Under the pieces are notes generated by a model. The model did not search any database. It saw nothing but the letters and a program-made list of their open reading frames with translations, and was not told the DNA's origin. Positions 50,470 to 60,209 of a DNA stretch of 64,000 nucleotides are shown piece after piece (position 1 is the stretch's first letter; every line of letters begins with the position of its first letter). Location of the stretch: assembly GCA_045605385.1 (NCBI GenBank), contig JAZUPW010000017.1, forward strand, positions 1 through 64,000, written 5' to 3'. A program made the position numbers and the translations under genes. This DNA is from SIG607 sp045605385. Lineage in GTDB: Bacteria > Bacillota > Clostridia > Oscillospirales > Acutalibacteraceae.

Positions 50470-51219
50470 TTAAAAGATTTCTCCTTCAACAAAATAGCCT
50501 TTTGTATTATCCTTTGACCATTCCGAAAGGTCTATTCTGCCCGTTTTTTCACTTTCAATGTTATTTATCATTGCAATTAGTTGTGAAAACTTGCCCGAAA
50601 AATCATATTTATTACCAAAATTAACTTCAAATCTTTCTTCGGCAATCATTTTAATATTTTCACTATCAGAAATATCAAGCGTACTAATTTTAATTGAATT
50701 GTTTTTAATAACCGATAATATATTTTCAATATATAACGAATCTTCTTCGCTTAGTATTACGTACTCGCCATTTTTATCGGTTTCCCAGTTTGCAATAACG
50801 GTAAGATTTTCACTATTATCCTCACCAAATTCCGGTACAATTCTATATGACGTATCACTTAAAACACTTTGTGTTTCATTACTAAAACGAATAACGAACT
50901 TAACGTCTTTTACTTTAATAATAGCAGTATCGGGAAGTTTACGGCTAATTGTAAGTTCTTCTATAAAGGGAAGTTGTTTTTGCACACGTTTAAGAATGTC
51001 TTTTTCGTTAAGCATAAAAAGATTATCTTCATTGTTTATTGCCGTTGCTGAAAGAATTTCTTCACTTGTATACATTATGCTTCCGCTGATTTTTACATTT
51101 TTGGTTTTAAACAATACCGTTAACGAAAGCCCACCAAGCAATAAAACTGCAACAAGAAAAAAACTTAACAAAAAAACTATTTTTCTGTTCTTATTTCTTT
51201 TACGTGTTTTCTTTGACAT
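50470..51219 (-). CDS. ftsQ: FtsQ/DivIB cell division protein
   Basis: This 249-residue bitopic protein has a basic cytoplasmic N-terminus (KKTRKRNKNRK), one membrane helix (about 14-34), and an extracytoplasmic POTRA domain (about 37-105, starting VKISGSIMYTSEEIL) followed by a beta domain. It forms the FtsQLB/DivIB-DivIC-FtsL complex at the septum. The gene overlaps the end of murA by 20 nt. FtsA, often located between ftsQ and ftsZ, is absent here. Confidence 0.92.
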   Translation of the reverse strand: MSKKTRKRNKNRKIVFLLSFFLVAVLLLGGLSLTVLFKTKNVKISGSIMYTSEEILSATAINNEDNLFMLNEKDILKRVQKQLPFIEELTISRKLPDTAIIKVKDVKFVIRFSNETQSVLSDTSYRIVPEFGEDNSENLTVIANWETDKNGEYVILSEEDSLYIENILSVIKNNSIKISTLDISDSENIKMIAEERFEVNFGNKYDFSGKFSQLIAMINNIESEKTGRIDLSEWSKDNTKGYFVEGEIF

Positions 51220-52477
51220 CCAATTCTACTTCCTTTATATCAGCACCTAGTAAAGAAAGATATGCCGGTAATTCACAGTACCCTCTTTCAATGTGCTGTA
51301 TTTCACTTATATGAGTTATGCCTTCGGCATTTAGCGCCGCGATAACAAGGGCCGCACCGCCTCTTAAATCAGTACAGGAAACATTACAACCCTTTAATTT
51401 ATTGCCGCCGCTGATGTAGGCGGTGTTACCGCTAATATCAATTTCAGCCGAAAACTTTTTAAGTTCATTAATAAACCTAAAGCGATTTTCAAATATAGTT
51501 TCAATTACTTTGCTATTACCTTTTACAACCGACAACAAAGGAATAATAAGTGAACCTGCATCGGTTGGAAATTCGGGGTATACTCCTGTTTTAACTACTA
51601 AATCGCGGCTTAAACAATTATCCGCCTTTAAACAAACACTATTGGCATTTCCCTTTACGGTACAACCAAGGTTCTTAAAGAAGCGCAGAACTGCAGAAAA
51701 ATAATCTGCTCTTACATTATTTAGACAAACTTCGCCACCCGTAATTGCCGCCGCAGAAAGAAAGGTTGAAGCCACAATTCTATCGGGAATTACCGTGTGT
51801 TCTGTAGAATGAAGTGATAAAACACCCTCTATTATAACTACTTTTGAACCAGCGCCTTTAATTCTTGCGCCTGCGCTGTTCAAGAAATCGGCAAGGTCAC
51901 TTATTTCGGGTTCACACGCCGCGCCTTTTATTACTGTTGTTGAACCGGATATACAAGAAGCAATAATTATATTTTCGGTTGCGCCTACGCTTGGAAACGG
52001 AAGCGATATAACAGCACCGTTTATTGAATTCGGCGTTGAACATTCAATATATCCGTTTTCCTCTTTAATAACAACTCCAAGTTGTTTTAACGAGCTTAAA
52101 TGAAGATCTATAGGACGCGGACCTAATTCGCAACCGCCGGGGGTGCTTATTTTAGCCTTACCCATTCGTGATACAATTGCGCCTAAAAATAATACCGAAG
52201 AACGCATTTCACGCATTAAATCATTTGGTATTTCATAATTTGCCGCATCGGTTGCATCTACAATTACGGTATCTTCATCTCTTATACACACGCACCCGAG
52301 TTTTATTAAAATTTTTAACGCGGCTTCAACGTCACTAAGCATTGGACAATTATGTATTATGCATTTGTCTTTTATAAGCAACGTAGCTGCAAGAATTGGT
52401 AATACACTGTTCTTTGCGCCCTGAACGTTTACACTTCCTTCAAGACGTTTACCACCCTTTACTTCATAAACAGTCAT
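51200..52477 (-). CDS. murA: UDP-N-acetylglucosamine 1-carboxyvinyltransferase
   Basis: This 425-residue enzyme of the EPSP-synthase fold transfers enolpyruvate from PEP to UDP-GlcNAc, the first committed step of peptidoglycan synthesis. The UDP-GlcNAc-binding GAKNSVLPILAA near 20-31 and the catalytic Cys in TPGGCELGPRPIDLH near 115 are present. Retention of that Cys matches fosfomycin-sensitive MurA enzymes. It lies between murG and ftsQ within the dcw cluster and overlaps ftsQ. Confidence 0.96.
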   Translation of the reverse strand: MTVYEVKGGKRLEGSVNVQGAKNSVLPILAATLLIKDKCIIHNCPMLSDVEAALKILIKLGCVCIRDEDTVIVDATDAANYEIPNDLMREMRSSVLFLGAIVSRMGKAKISTPGGCELGPRPIDLHLSSLKQLGVVIKEENGYIECSTPNSINGAVISLPFPSVGATENIIIASCISGSTTVIKGAACEPEISDLADFLNSAGARIKGAGSKVVIIEGVLSLHSTEHTVIPDRIVASTFLSAAAITGGEVCLNNVRADYFSAVLRFFKNLGCTVKGNANSVCLKADNCLSRDLVVKTGVYPEFPTDAGSLIIPLLSVVKGNSKVIETIFENRFRFINELKKFSAEIDISGNTAYISGGNKLKGCNVSCTDLRGGAALVIAALNAEGITHISEIQHIERGYCELPAYLSLLGADIKEVELDVKENT

Positions 52478-52546
52478 AAAAGCACCCCGTTATTATAAAT
52501 TTCTATAATTTATAATATGCCGCTTTTACTGTTTTGACAAAGAAAT

Positions 52547-53659
52547 TCAGGCTTGTGTATATAGTTCCATAACAATCTTATAAATACGACTTAAAGAATC
52601 ATCAACTGCCGATTTACGTGCATTTTCAGACATTTCTTCGAGCAAAGTTTTATTGTTTATCAGTTTTTCTACACATTCAATTAATGTTTCGCCCGAAAGG
52701 GCTTTTTCTTCTATAACTTCACAAGCACCGGCATTTTTTAAAGTCATAGCATTGTGGAACTGATGATTTTCAGCAACATAAGGTGACGGAATAAGTACCG
52801 ACGGTTTTCCGCAAACTGCAAGTTCGCTTAAAGTAATAGCCCCTGCCCTGCAAATAACCAAATCGGCAGCCGCCATACAAACATCCATATCGTTAATATA
52901 TTCTCTTAATTTTATTTCCTCACTTAATTCTATATCGCTTAAAGAAGAAAGTGTTGAATTATAACCGTATTTGCCCGTAGCGTGAATATGATAATACTTA
53001 CCGCTGTTATTATGGTGACGTATAAGTTCGCATACTGCTTCATTTATAGGTCTTGCGCCGAGGCTTCCGCCAAACGATAAAATAACGGGACGGTTATCAA
53101 AGCCTAATTTTTCTTTGGCTTCTTGCTTAGTAATATTAAGTAATTCGCTTCTTACGGGATTACCCGTTATTTCAAAATTTTTACCACTTTTAAAATGCTT
53201 CATAGCATCGGGCATAGCCAACATAACTCTATCAACTTTATCGGCCAACATTTTATTGGTTATACCCGGAAAAGCATTTTGTTCGTGTATTGCGGTTTTA
53301 ATTTTAAGTTTTGCGGCTTCTTTTAAAACAGGTCCGCTAACATAACCGCCTGTGCCTATAACGATATCCGGTTTTAACTGTTTTAAAAGTTTATTTGCCT
53401 CAACAGAAGCGCTTAATGCCTGTTTAACAGCAATAACATTATGCTTTATTGAACTAACCGAAAGGCTTCTTTTAAATCCTGAAACCTTTATGGGATAAAA
53501 TGCATATCCCTTTTCAGGCACTAACTTTGCTTCAAGTTTATCGGGAGTACCAATATAACTAATTATTGCATCTGTATGATTTTGTTTTATACAATCTGCA
53601 ATTGCTAAAGCAGGATTAATATGTCCTGCCGTTCCTCCGCCTGCAAATAAAATATGCAT
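52547..53659 (-). CDS. murG: MurG, lipid II-forming GlcNAc transferase
   Basis: This 370-residue GT28 enzyme adds GlcNAc to lipid I at the inner face of the membrane. It shows the N-terminal GGGTAGHINPALAIA loop, HEQNAFPG near 125, GGSLGARPIN near 190 and the donor-site motif RAGAITLSELA near 265. The ATG at 53659 has AAGGGTGAG 5 nt upstream; a GTG at 53668 is less likely. It lies 24 nt after ftsW. Confidence 0.97.
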   Translation of the reverse strand: MHILFAGGGTAGHINPALAIADCIKQNHTDAIISYIGTPDKLEAKLVPEKGYAFYPIKVSGFKRSLSVSSIKHNVIAVKQALSASVEANKLLKQLKPDIVIGTGGYVSGPVLKEAAKLKIKTAIHEQNAFPGITNKMLADKVDRVMLAMPDAMKHFKSGKNFEITGNPVRSELLNITKQEAKEKLGFDNRPVILSFGGSLGARPINEAVCELIRHHNNSGKYYHIHATGKYGYNSTLSSLSDIELSEEIKLREYINDMDVCMAAADLVICRAGAITLSELAVCGKPSVLIPSPYVAENHQFHNAMTLKNAGACEVIEEKALSGETLIECVEKLINNKTLLEEMSENARKSAVDDSLSRIYKIVMELYTQA

Positions 53660-53683
53660 TATACTCACCCTTTTAGTGTAATT

Positions 53684-54835
53684 TTACGTTTTTTCAAGTT
53701 TTGCACTTCGCGAAACCGAAAGCACAATTCCCATTTCGGACATTAGTATTAAAAGCGCTGTACCGCCGTAACTGAAGAAAGGAAGACTGATGCCCGTATT
53801 CGGTATGGTATTACTTACAACCATTATATTAAGCGCTGCCTGTAAAGCAACCTGAAACGTCAATCCAACGGCAAGAAGTGCGCCAAATTTATCGGGAGCG
53901 TGCATTGCTATGGTAAATCCTCGCCATACAAGAGCACAGAACAGCAAAATAATAACAAGTGCACCTATAAGTCCTAATTCTTCACAAACTACAGCAAAAA
54001 TGAAATCGTTATGGGGTTCGGGAAGCCACGAATATTTCTGTCGCGATTGCCCTATTCCTCTTCCAAGCAAACCGCCCGAACCGATTGCTAAAAGCGATTG
54101 AATTGTCTGATACCCTTTACCACTGGCATCTGCCCAAGGGTCAAGCCAATAAGTAAAACGGCTTGATGCGTAACTAACAAGTCCCGTAACAACGAATAAG
54201 ACAACGGCGCCTGCGCCTATGCCAAGACCTGTAAATATATACTTTACTGCCAGACCGCCGACAATCATAAGAATAATACCGATTAAAAGTATTAATATAG
54301 TTGCTGAAAGATGTGTTTCTACAACAACAAGTCCGCAAACCAAAGCAAGTAAGCATATAAGTATGGCTACAAACTTTAATTCACCCATTCTTTTGCTGTT
54401 TTTAGCAATTAAATGAGAAAAGAGCAAAATTATTGCAAATTTAGCTATTTCCGAAGGCTGAAAAGATATTGGGCCAATAACCAACCAACGTTTATAATTA
54501 AGCCCTTCATACATTGGCGGAAGCGCCAACAGAATTATAAGCAAAATAACCGAAACCACGTAAATCACTACAGAAAATTTGCGATAGTAATGGTAATCAA
54601 TTCTTGAAAAGCAGTACATTGATATTAAACCTAATACCGCAAAAATTGCCTGTCGGGAAATGAAGTGATAACTGTTACCGTACTGAGCGTAACAGTAAGC
54701 ATAGCTTGAAGAAAAAAGCATAACAAGACCAATAGCAAGAAGAATCAGTAAAAGTGAAAAGAAACCGATATCCATCTTGCCGTTCTGAATAAAGTTATAC
54801 TTTTTATTACGCTTTTTCAAACGTTTTTCAGCCAC
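53684..54835 (-). CDS. ftsW: FtsW, SEDS-family peptidoglycan glycosyltransferase
   Basis: This 383-residue SEDS protein has about ten membrane helices and the conserved GPISFQPSEIAKF near 128 and LPEPHNDFIFAVVCEELG near 267, the catalytic and substrate-binding loops. FtsW polymerises lipid II at the septum with its partner class B penicillin-binding protein. The start is GTG with GGAG 10 nt upstream. Gene order (mraY-ftsW-murG) is standard except that murD, usually between mraY and ftsW, is missing. Confidence 0.95.
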   Translation of the reverse strand: MAEKRLKKRNKKYNFIQNGKMDIGFFSLLLILLAIGLVMLFSSSYAYCYAQYGNSYHFISRQAIFAVLGLISMYCFSRIDYHYYRKFSVVIYVVSVILLIILLALPPMYEGLNYKRWLVIGPISFQPSEIAKFAIILLFSHLIAKNSKRMGELKFVAILICLLALVCGLVVVETHLSATILILLIGIILMIVGGLAVKYIFTGLGIGAGAVVLFVVTGLVSYASSRFTYWLDPWADASGKGYQTIQSLLAIGSGGLLGRGIGQSRQKYSWLPEPHNDFIFAVVCEELGLIGALVIILLFCALVWRGFTIAMHAPDKFGALLAVGLTFQVALQAALNIMVVSNTIPNTGISLPFFSYGGTALLILMSEMGIVLSVSRSAKLEKT

Positions 54836-54857
54836 AGCTCACACGCTCCAATAATAT

Positions 54858-55877
54858 TTATTTAATTATTATAGGTAAAAACGCAACCGCGCTTCCTATA
54901 ACTGTTACAAAACAAAATACAAAGTTAATTTTTTCTTCACTCCAACCACACATTTCAAAGTGGTGGTGAATGGGGCTCATTTTAAATATGCGTTTGCCCG
55001 TTAATTTAAAAGAAATAACCTGTAATACAACCGACAACGCTTCACAAATATAAACAATACCAACCGCTATTAAAAGTATAGGTCTTTGAGTTGCAAAAGC
55101 AAGTGCAACTACAACACCGCCCAAAAACATAGAGCCTGTATCACCCATAAAAACTTTTGCAGGGTGGAAATTCCAAACAAGAAATCCACCGCACGCACCC
55201 GCTGTAATTGCGGCAAAAGTATCTACACCTATAAGTGAGGTAAATCCCGAAATAAGCATAAATGCGCAACAAACAATTAACGTTACGCTTGAAGCAAGGC
55301 CGTCTACACCGTCGGTAAGGTTTACGGCATTTGTAAAACCGTAAATAAAGAAAAATGCAATTGGCCAGAATATAAGTCCTATTCCATGTGTAATAGGAAC
55401 AAATCCAACAAACGGCAACCAGGTTTCATCCATTCCCGCAAAGGAAAGCGCAACCAAATACAAAGCGCATACAAAACTTTGAAAAATTGTTTTCTGCAAG
55501 GCGGTTAAGCCTAAATTACGTTTTTTAACAACCTTGATATAATCGTCGGCAAATCCAATTAGTCCCATTGCAAACGACATAACTATACCCGCAATAAGCA
55601 TAGAAAATCTTTTAGGATTGTTTATATCGGCATAAAAAGCGCCCTTTACAATAAACGAGTAGGCAACACATAGCAAAAACGAAACCAATACAGCAATCAT
55701 CATCATAACGCCGCCCATTGTGGGGGTTCCCTGCTTATTTTTATGCCACGAAGGGCCTATTTCTCTAATAGTCTGCCCAAATTTTAATTTATGTAAATAC
55801 GGAATTACAATAAAACCTAAAAGTGCAGTAACAGCAAAAGAAACTATTGCACCGAAAATTGGGGTTATATCTTTCAT
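54858..55877 (-). CDS. mraY: MraY, phospho-MurNAc-pentapeptide transferase
   Basis: This 339-residue enzyme with ten membrane helices makes lipid I from UDP-MurNAc-pentapeptide and undecaprenyl phosphate. Visible motifs are GTPTMGGVMMM near 52, the metal-binding FADDYIKV near 110, NLTDGVDGLAS near 190 and the C-terminal HHHFEMCGWSEEKI near 305. It starts 2 nt after the murE stop; murF, which normally lies between them, is absent. Confidence 0.97.
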   Translation of the reverse strand: MKDITPIFGAIVSFAVTALLGFIVIPYLHKLKFGQTIREIGPSWHKNKQGTPTMGGVMMMIAVLVSFLLCVAYSFIVKGAFYADINNPKRFSMLIAGIVMSFAMGLIGFADDYIKVVKKRNLGLTALQKTIFQSFVCALYLVALSFAGMDETWLPFVGFVPITHGIGLIFWPIAFFFIYGFTNAVNLTDGVDGLASSVTLIVCCAFMLISGFTSLIGVDTFAAITAGACGGFLVWNFHPAKVFMGDTGSMFLGGVVVALAFATQRPILLIAVGIVYICEALSVVLQVISFKLTGKRIFKMSPIHHHFEMCGWSEEKINFVFCFVTVIGSAVAFLPIIIK

Positions 55878-55879
55878 TT

Positions 55880-57307
55880 TTATTCTCCTAAACGTTCTTT
55901 TAATGCTTCAAGAACAACTTTTCTTTCATCCAGTTCTATAGTTTTATCTTTTAATATCTGGTATGTTTCGTGTCCTTTGCCTGCAAGAACCAAAATATCG
56001 TTTTTTTCTGCCGTTCTTACGGCATATTTAATTGCTTCAATACGGTTTTCAATTACAGTTGCCTTTTCTTTGTTTTCAATTCCTTCAAGAATGTCATTTA
56101 TAATTGACATTGGTTCTTCGGTTCTTGGGTTATCGCTTGTAACAATAAGTTTATCTGCAATTGTTTCGGCAATTTTTCCCATAATAGGTCTTTTGGTTTT
56201 ATCACGGTCGCCGCCGCAACCAAACAGAACGGTTAATTTATTTTTTTCACATTCGGCAAATGTATTAAGAATGCTTTTTAAACCGTCGGGAGTATGCGCG
56301 TAATCAATTATAATATTAATTCCAAGGCTGTTTTCAACCGATTCTGCCCTACCCTTTACTCCATTCATTTCACCAAGCGCTTTACTTATTTTATCACTAT
56401 CAATGCCAAGTTCATAAGCAGTAATGGCAGCGCACATTGAATTGTAAACCGAAAATCTACCGCCTGTTGAAAGTTTTATATAAAGACTATTATCTCCGTT
56501 TAAGTTATAGCAAACGGAATCGGGTTTAAACACAACATTTTCGGCAAAATAATTGCAATTAACGTTATCAAAAGAAAACATTATGTCTTTTTCAGCTTTC
56601 CCTTTCATACAGGAAGAATAACTGTCATCAGCATTAATAACGGCAGTTTTGCACATTCCAAACAACAACGATTTTGCCAAGGCATAATTATCCATTGTAA
56701 TATGATAATCAAGATGGTCCTGTGTTAAGTTTGTAAATATACCAACCTCAAAACAAGTATCATATACGCGTTTTTGGTGAAGCGCGTGAGAAGAAACTTC
56801 CATTATTGCGTAATCGCAGCCTTCTTCATACATTTTATTAAAAATGTTATTTAGTTCATAAGCATCGGGAGTAGTATGTTTTGTTTTATAAACGACATCG
56901 CCTATCATATTCTGAATTGTTCCAATAAGTCCAACCTTATAGCCAACACTTTCAAGAATATATTTTATCATATAACTTACTGAAGTTTTGCCGTTTGTAC
57001 CCGTAATGCCCACAAGCTTTAGTTTTTTGGCTGGTTCGTTAAACCATTTTGCCGATGCTTTTGCATAAAAAGCACGGGTATCATCTACTATAATCTGATT
57101 TGGTGCGCCTGTATCTTTTTCTGCAATAATAACTGAAGCGCCCTTACTAACAGCATCAAGAGCAAATTTATGCCCGTCAAACTTTGTTCCGCTGATGCAG
57201 AAAAATAGGTTATCCTTTTCTACACAAGCAGAATTGCTTGTAATTCCCGTGATATCAAAATCGGCATATTTACCGCAGACATCAGGCAAAAGTTGCTTTA
57301 AAAGCAT
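55880..57307 (-). CDS. murE: MurE, UDP-MurNAc-tripeptide synthetase (meso-DAP type)
   Basis: This 475-residue ATP-dependent amide ligase adds the third amino acid to UDP-MurNAc-dipeptide. The ATP loop GITGTNGKTSVSYM is near 105, and the catalytic HTTPDAYEL and NLTQDHLDYH segments are present. The specificity motif DNPRTEEP near 390 is the one of meso-diaminopimelate-adding enzymes. It lies 22 nt after the penicillin-binding protein gene. Confidence 0.96.
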   Translation of the reverse strand: MLLKQLLPDVCGKYADFDITGITSNSACVEKDNLFFCISGTKFDGHKFALDAVSKGASVIIAEKDTGAPNQIIVDDTRAFYAKASAKWFNEPAKKLKLVGITGTNGKTSVSYMIKYILESVGYKVGLIGTIQNMIGDVVYKTKHTTPDAYELNNIFNKMYEEGCDYAIMEVSSHALHQKRVYDTCFEVGIFTNLTQDHLDYHITMDNYALAKSLLFGMCKTAVINADDSYSSCMKGKAEKDIMFSFDNVNCNYFAENVVFKPDSVCYNLNGDNSLYIKLSTGGRFSVYNSMCAAITAYELGIDSDKISKALGEMNGVKGRAESVENSLGINIIIDYAHTPDGLKSILNTFAECEKNKLTVLFGCGGDRDKTKRPIMGKIAETIADKLIVTSDNPRTEEPMSIINDILEGIENKEKATVIENRIEAIKYAVRTAEKNDILVLAGKGHETYQILKDKTIELDERKVVLEALKERLGE

Positions 57308-57329
57308 AAAATCACCCTTTCAAACTTTT

Positions 57330-59591
57330 TTATTCTTGCGGAGCAAAGTCTACAATACTATCATCCCTGAAGTACACGGTAACAACACTTCCCTGTCCTA
57401 CCTGTTCACCGGGTTTCACACTTTGCTTATAACAATAAGTATTTGCGCCCGATAAAATGTTTCCCGAAAATTCAACATTAATTCCCGCTTCTGCAGCGGC
57501 TGTGTTGATTTCACTAACGGTTAAATTTATAAAATCAGGAACGGTTGAAAGATGAGAATCAACCGAATCTTCATCGGTATACAAAATAACAAGTCCTCCT
57601 GCATATAGTTCTTCAGAACTTGAAGGAAGTTGCGAAATTACAGTTTCGCCGTTACCAACAACACGGTATATTAAATCAGCTGATGCTATTTTTCCTTTAG
57701 CACCGTCAACGCTTAGATTTGTCACGTCGGGCACCGAAATTTCTCTTAAAGAAAGTTCTTCGGCGCTGTATTGGGGTTCATAACCGAGATACGGCAAAAT
57801 TTCTTCAAGAATATCTGCGGCAGCAGGTGCAGATATTCTTCCCCCGTAGTAACTGTCCCCGTGAGGTTCATCTAACAACACAAGCATTGCAATTTCAGGT
57901 TTTTCTATTGGAGCAAGTGCTACGTAAGAGCCTATATACAGCCCCTTTTGACCTGTGGAAAGCATTTCTGCCAACTTTTCACTTGTTCCCGTTTTACCGC
58001 CCGTGCGATAACCTGCAACGTAACCGTTTTTAGCACCGCCGTTTACAACGCCTTCAAGTATTGTACGCATTGACGCTGACGTTTGCTCTGAAATAACCTG
58101 TCTTTTATAAGATGTTGTTGCTGTTTGAACAACCTTATTTTCATTATTTACAACCTTTGAAACTATATGAGGCTGAACAAGATATCCGCCGTTTACAGAA
58201 GCAGCGGCAGCGGTGATTAACTGTATAGGAGTTACCTTAAAAGTCTGACCGAAAGATGCAGACGCAAGTTCAACAGGACCCATATTTGCTTCGCTGTAAT
58301 AAATAGAAGCAGTTTCGCCGGGCAAGTCAATACCCGTTGCTGTAGTTAATCCGAAAGCTTCAAAATATTTTGAAAAAGTAGAAACGCCCATCATCTGACC
58401 GATAGTAATAAATGCAGGGTTACAAGAATTACTTGTTGCTTCTAAAAGTGTTTGAGTACCATGACCCGATTTTTTGTGACAGTTGTACGGCTGTCCCGAA
58501 ACCTGTGTTCTGCCATTACAGGTAAACGTATTGTTTAATCCAACAATATTTTCTTCAATTGCAGCGGCGGCAGTAACAATTTTAAATACCGAACCCGGTT
58601 CATAAGCATCGGAAATCGCTTTGTTTCTCCACTGTTTGTTTCTGAGTTCAGAAAGTTTTGCCGTTCTTTCCTCGCCCTCAAGCGCGTCTACTATACTTTG
58701 GTCAGCAGCAGAAAGTGTGAACGGTTCATTTGGGTCAAAATCACCCGTTACAGCCATAGCATATATTTCGCCCGTATTGACATTCATTGCTATAGCAACA
58801 CCGCGTTCACTGCATTTGTTATCTTCTACAGCCTGTTTTAAATGTTTTTCTGTTACGTACTGAATATAATTATCTATAGTAAGTACCAAAGAATTGCCCT
58901 GTATTGCCTCTTCCACCATTTCGTAAGTAAAAGGCATATCTGTGCCGTATGCAGTCTTTGCCGCTACCACACGTCCGGGAACACCCGTAAGCGTAGTGTC
59001 GTAATAACTTTCAATTCCCGCAAGACCTTGGTCATCATCTCCAACAAAGCCTAAAACAACCGAAGCAAGGCTTCCGTTAGGATAATATCTTTTTGTACTT
59101 TCATCAAGTCCCACGTATTTAGAAAGTCCTAAATTGGAATTATCGGCAAGAAACTGCCTAACTTCATCGGTTTTGGCTTTATCAACTTTTTTCTTAACAA
59201 TTACGTAATAAGAACCCTTTCCTGTATCTTCATAAACCTTCTCTCTGTCTATTTCCAATATGCGCGAAAGACCGTCAGCTATAGCAGCTCTGACGGTTTC
59301 TTTTTTTGCATCATCCTTTAGTTTTAATATGCCGTTTGGCGTTATATATACTGTCCATGCAGTTGTACTTGTTGCTAAGGTGTTCATATTGCGGTCGTAT
59401 ATATCTCCGCGCGGCGCTGTGATAAGGCTATCGTATAGTTGTTGTTCGGAGGCAAGGCCCTGATATTTTTCGCCGTTGACTATCATAGTTAAAGTAAGAC
59501 TTACTCCACAAACCGAAAAGGTTATAATAACAACGCATAAAAGCACAATAGACATTCTCTTAAGCATTAATTTGCTTGGCTTGTTGCTCAT
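57330..59591 (-). CDS. class B penicillin-binding protein with two PASTA domains (FtsI/SpoVD-like)
   Basis: This 753-residue protein has an N-terminal membrane helix (about 12-35), a PBP dimerisation domain (about 55-230) and a transpeptidase domain (about 270-600). The active-site motifs are SVFK near 327 (nucleophile Ser), SNS near 386 and KTGT near 536. Two PASTA domains follow (about 625-750). It cross-links septal peptidoglycan with FtsW. Such PASTA-bearing proteins are called PBP2B in vegetative division and SpoVD in spore cortex synthesis. As the only one in the cluster it is probably the division enzyme. Confidence 0.93.
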   Translation of the reverse strand: MSNKPSKLMLKRMSIVLLCVVIITFSVCGVSLTLTMIVNGEKYQGLASEQQLYDSLITAPRGDIYDRNMNTLATSTTAWTVYITPNGILKLKDDAKKETVRAAIADGLSRILEIDREKVYEDTGKGSYYVIVKKKVDKAKTDEVRQFLADNSNLGLSKYVGLDESTKRYYPNGSLASVVLGFVGDDDQGLAGIESYYDTTLTGVPGRVVAAKTAYGTDMPFTYEMVEEAIQGNSLVLTIDNYIQYVTEKHLKQAVEDNKCSERGVAIAMNVNTGEIYAMAVTGDFDPNEPFTLSAADQSIVDALEGEERTAKLSELRNKQWRNKAISDAYEPGSVFKIVTAAAAIEENIVGLNNTFTCNGRTQVSGQPYNCHKKSGHGTQTLLEATSNSCNPAFITIGQMMGVSTFSKYFEAFGLTTATGIDLPGETASIYYSEANMGPVELASASFGQTFKVTPIQLITAAAASVNGGYLVQPHIVSKVVNNENKVVQTATTSYKRQVISEQTSASMRTILEGVVNGGAKNGYVAGYRTGGKTGTSEKLAEMLSTGQKGLYIGSYVALAPIEKPEIAMLVLLDEPHGDSYYGGRISAPAAADILEEILPYLGYEPQYSAEELSLREISVPDVTNLSVDGAKGKIASADLIYRVVGNGETVISQLPSSSEELYAGGLVILYTDEDSVDSHLSTVPDFINLTVSEINTAAAEAGINVEFSGNILSGANTYCYKQSVKPGEQVGQGSVVTVYFRDDSIVDFAPQE

Positions 59592-59709
59592 AGTCTTACC
59601 TCCGTAATTAGTAAATCATTATGCCACACGGGAGCCGAAATTTTACGACTCCCGTTAACTTTTTTCTAAATATTTATATCGCGTTGTTGCAATAAATATA
59701 CCTTTTCTT

Positions 59710-60189
59710 TTAGTTTTCGGCAACCATTACCTCTCCCGAAGCATTCTTTGCCATATTTTTATCGTTTACGCGTATATAAACAACCTGATCTTTATCAAGT
59801 TTTTTCATTCCAAGTGCTGCCGCTTCCATTTCAAGGTTGGAAAATGAAACTCTTCTTTCATATTCCATTTGTAACGCAACACATTCGCTGTTTAGGGTAT
59901 TAAGTTTTGTTTTGGCTCTGTTTATCTGTGAGTTCAATTCATTTACTTTTATTCTTAAAGCAAGATTAAAACACAGTGCTGTTACCATTAATGCGGAAAC
60001 CACAATGGCAAACATTGCCGAAGACAGTTTTTTTACAGCATATCTTGACTTGCGGTCAACATTTTTAACGGGCATCTTAATAACATTAGGCTTTTTAGGC
60101 TTAATTTGTACTGCGGCATTTTTTTCTTTAGGCATAAACATATCAAAGTCATACGCTAAAGAATCGTTGTAGTACTTAAGATTATTCAT
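59710..60189 (-). CDS. ftsL: FtsL-like septum protein
   Basis: This 159-residue bitopic protein has a basic cytoplasmic N-terminus of about 50 residues, one membrane helix (about 53-75) and an extracytoplasmic coiled coil (KVNELNSQINRAKTKLNTLN region). Its sequence is poorly conserved, so the name rests on layout and on its place between rsmH and the penicillin-binding protein gene, where ftsL always lies. The RBS is GGGGAG. Confidence 0.82.
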   Translation of the reverse strand: MNNLKYYNDSLAYDFDMFMPKEKNAAVQIKPKKPNVIKMPVKNVDRKSRYAVKKLSSAMFAIVVSALMVTALCFNLALRIKVNELNSQINRAKTKLNTLNSECVALQMEYERRVSFSNLEMEAAALGMKKLDKDQVVYIRVNDKNMAKNASGEVMVAEN

Positions 60190-60209
60190 TGATGCTCTCC
60201 CCTGTATTT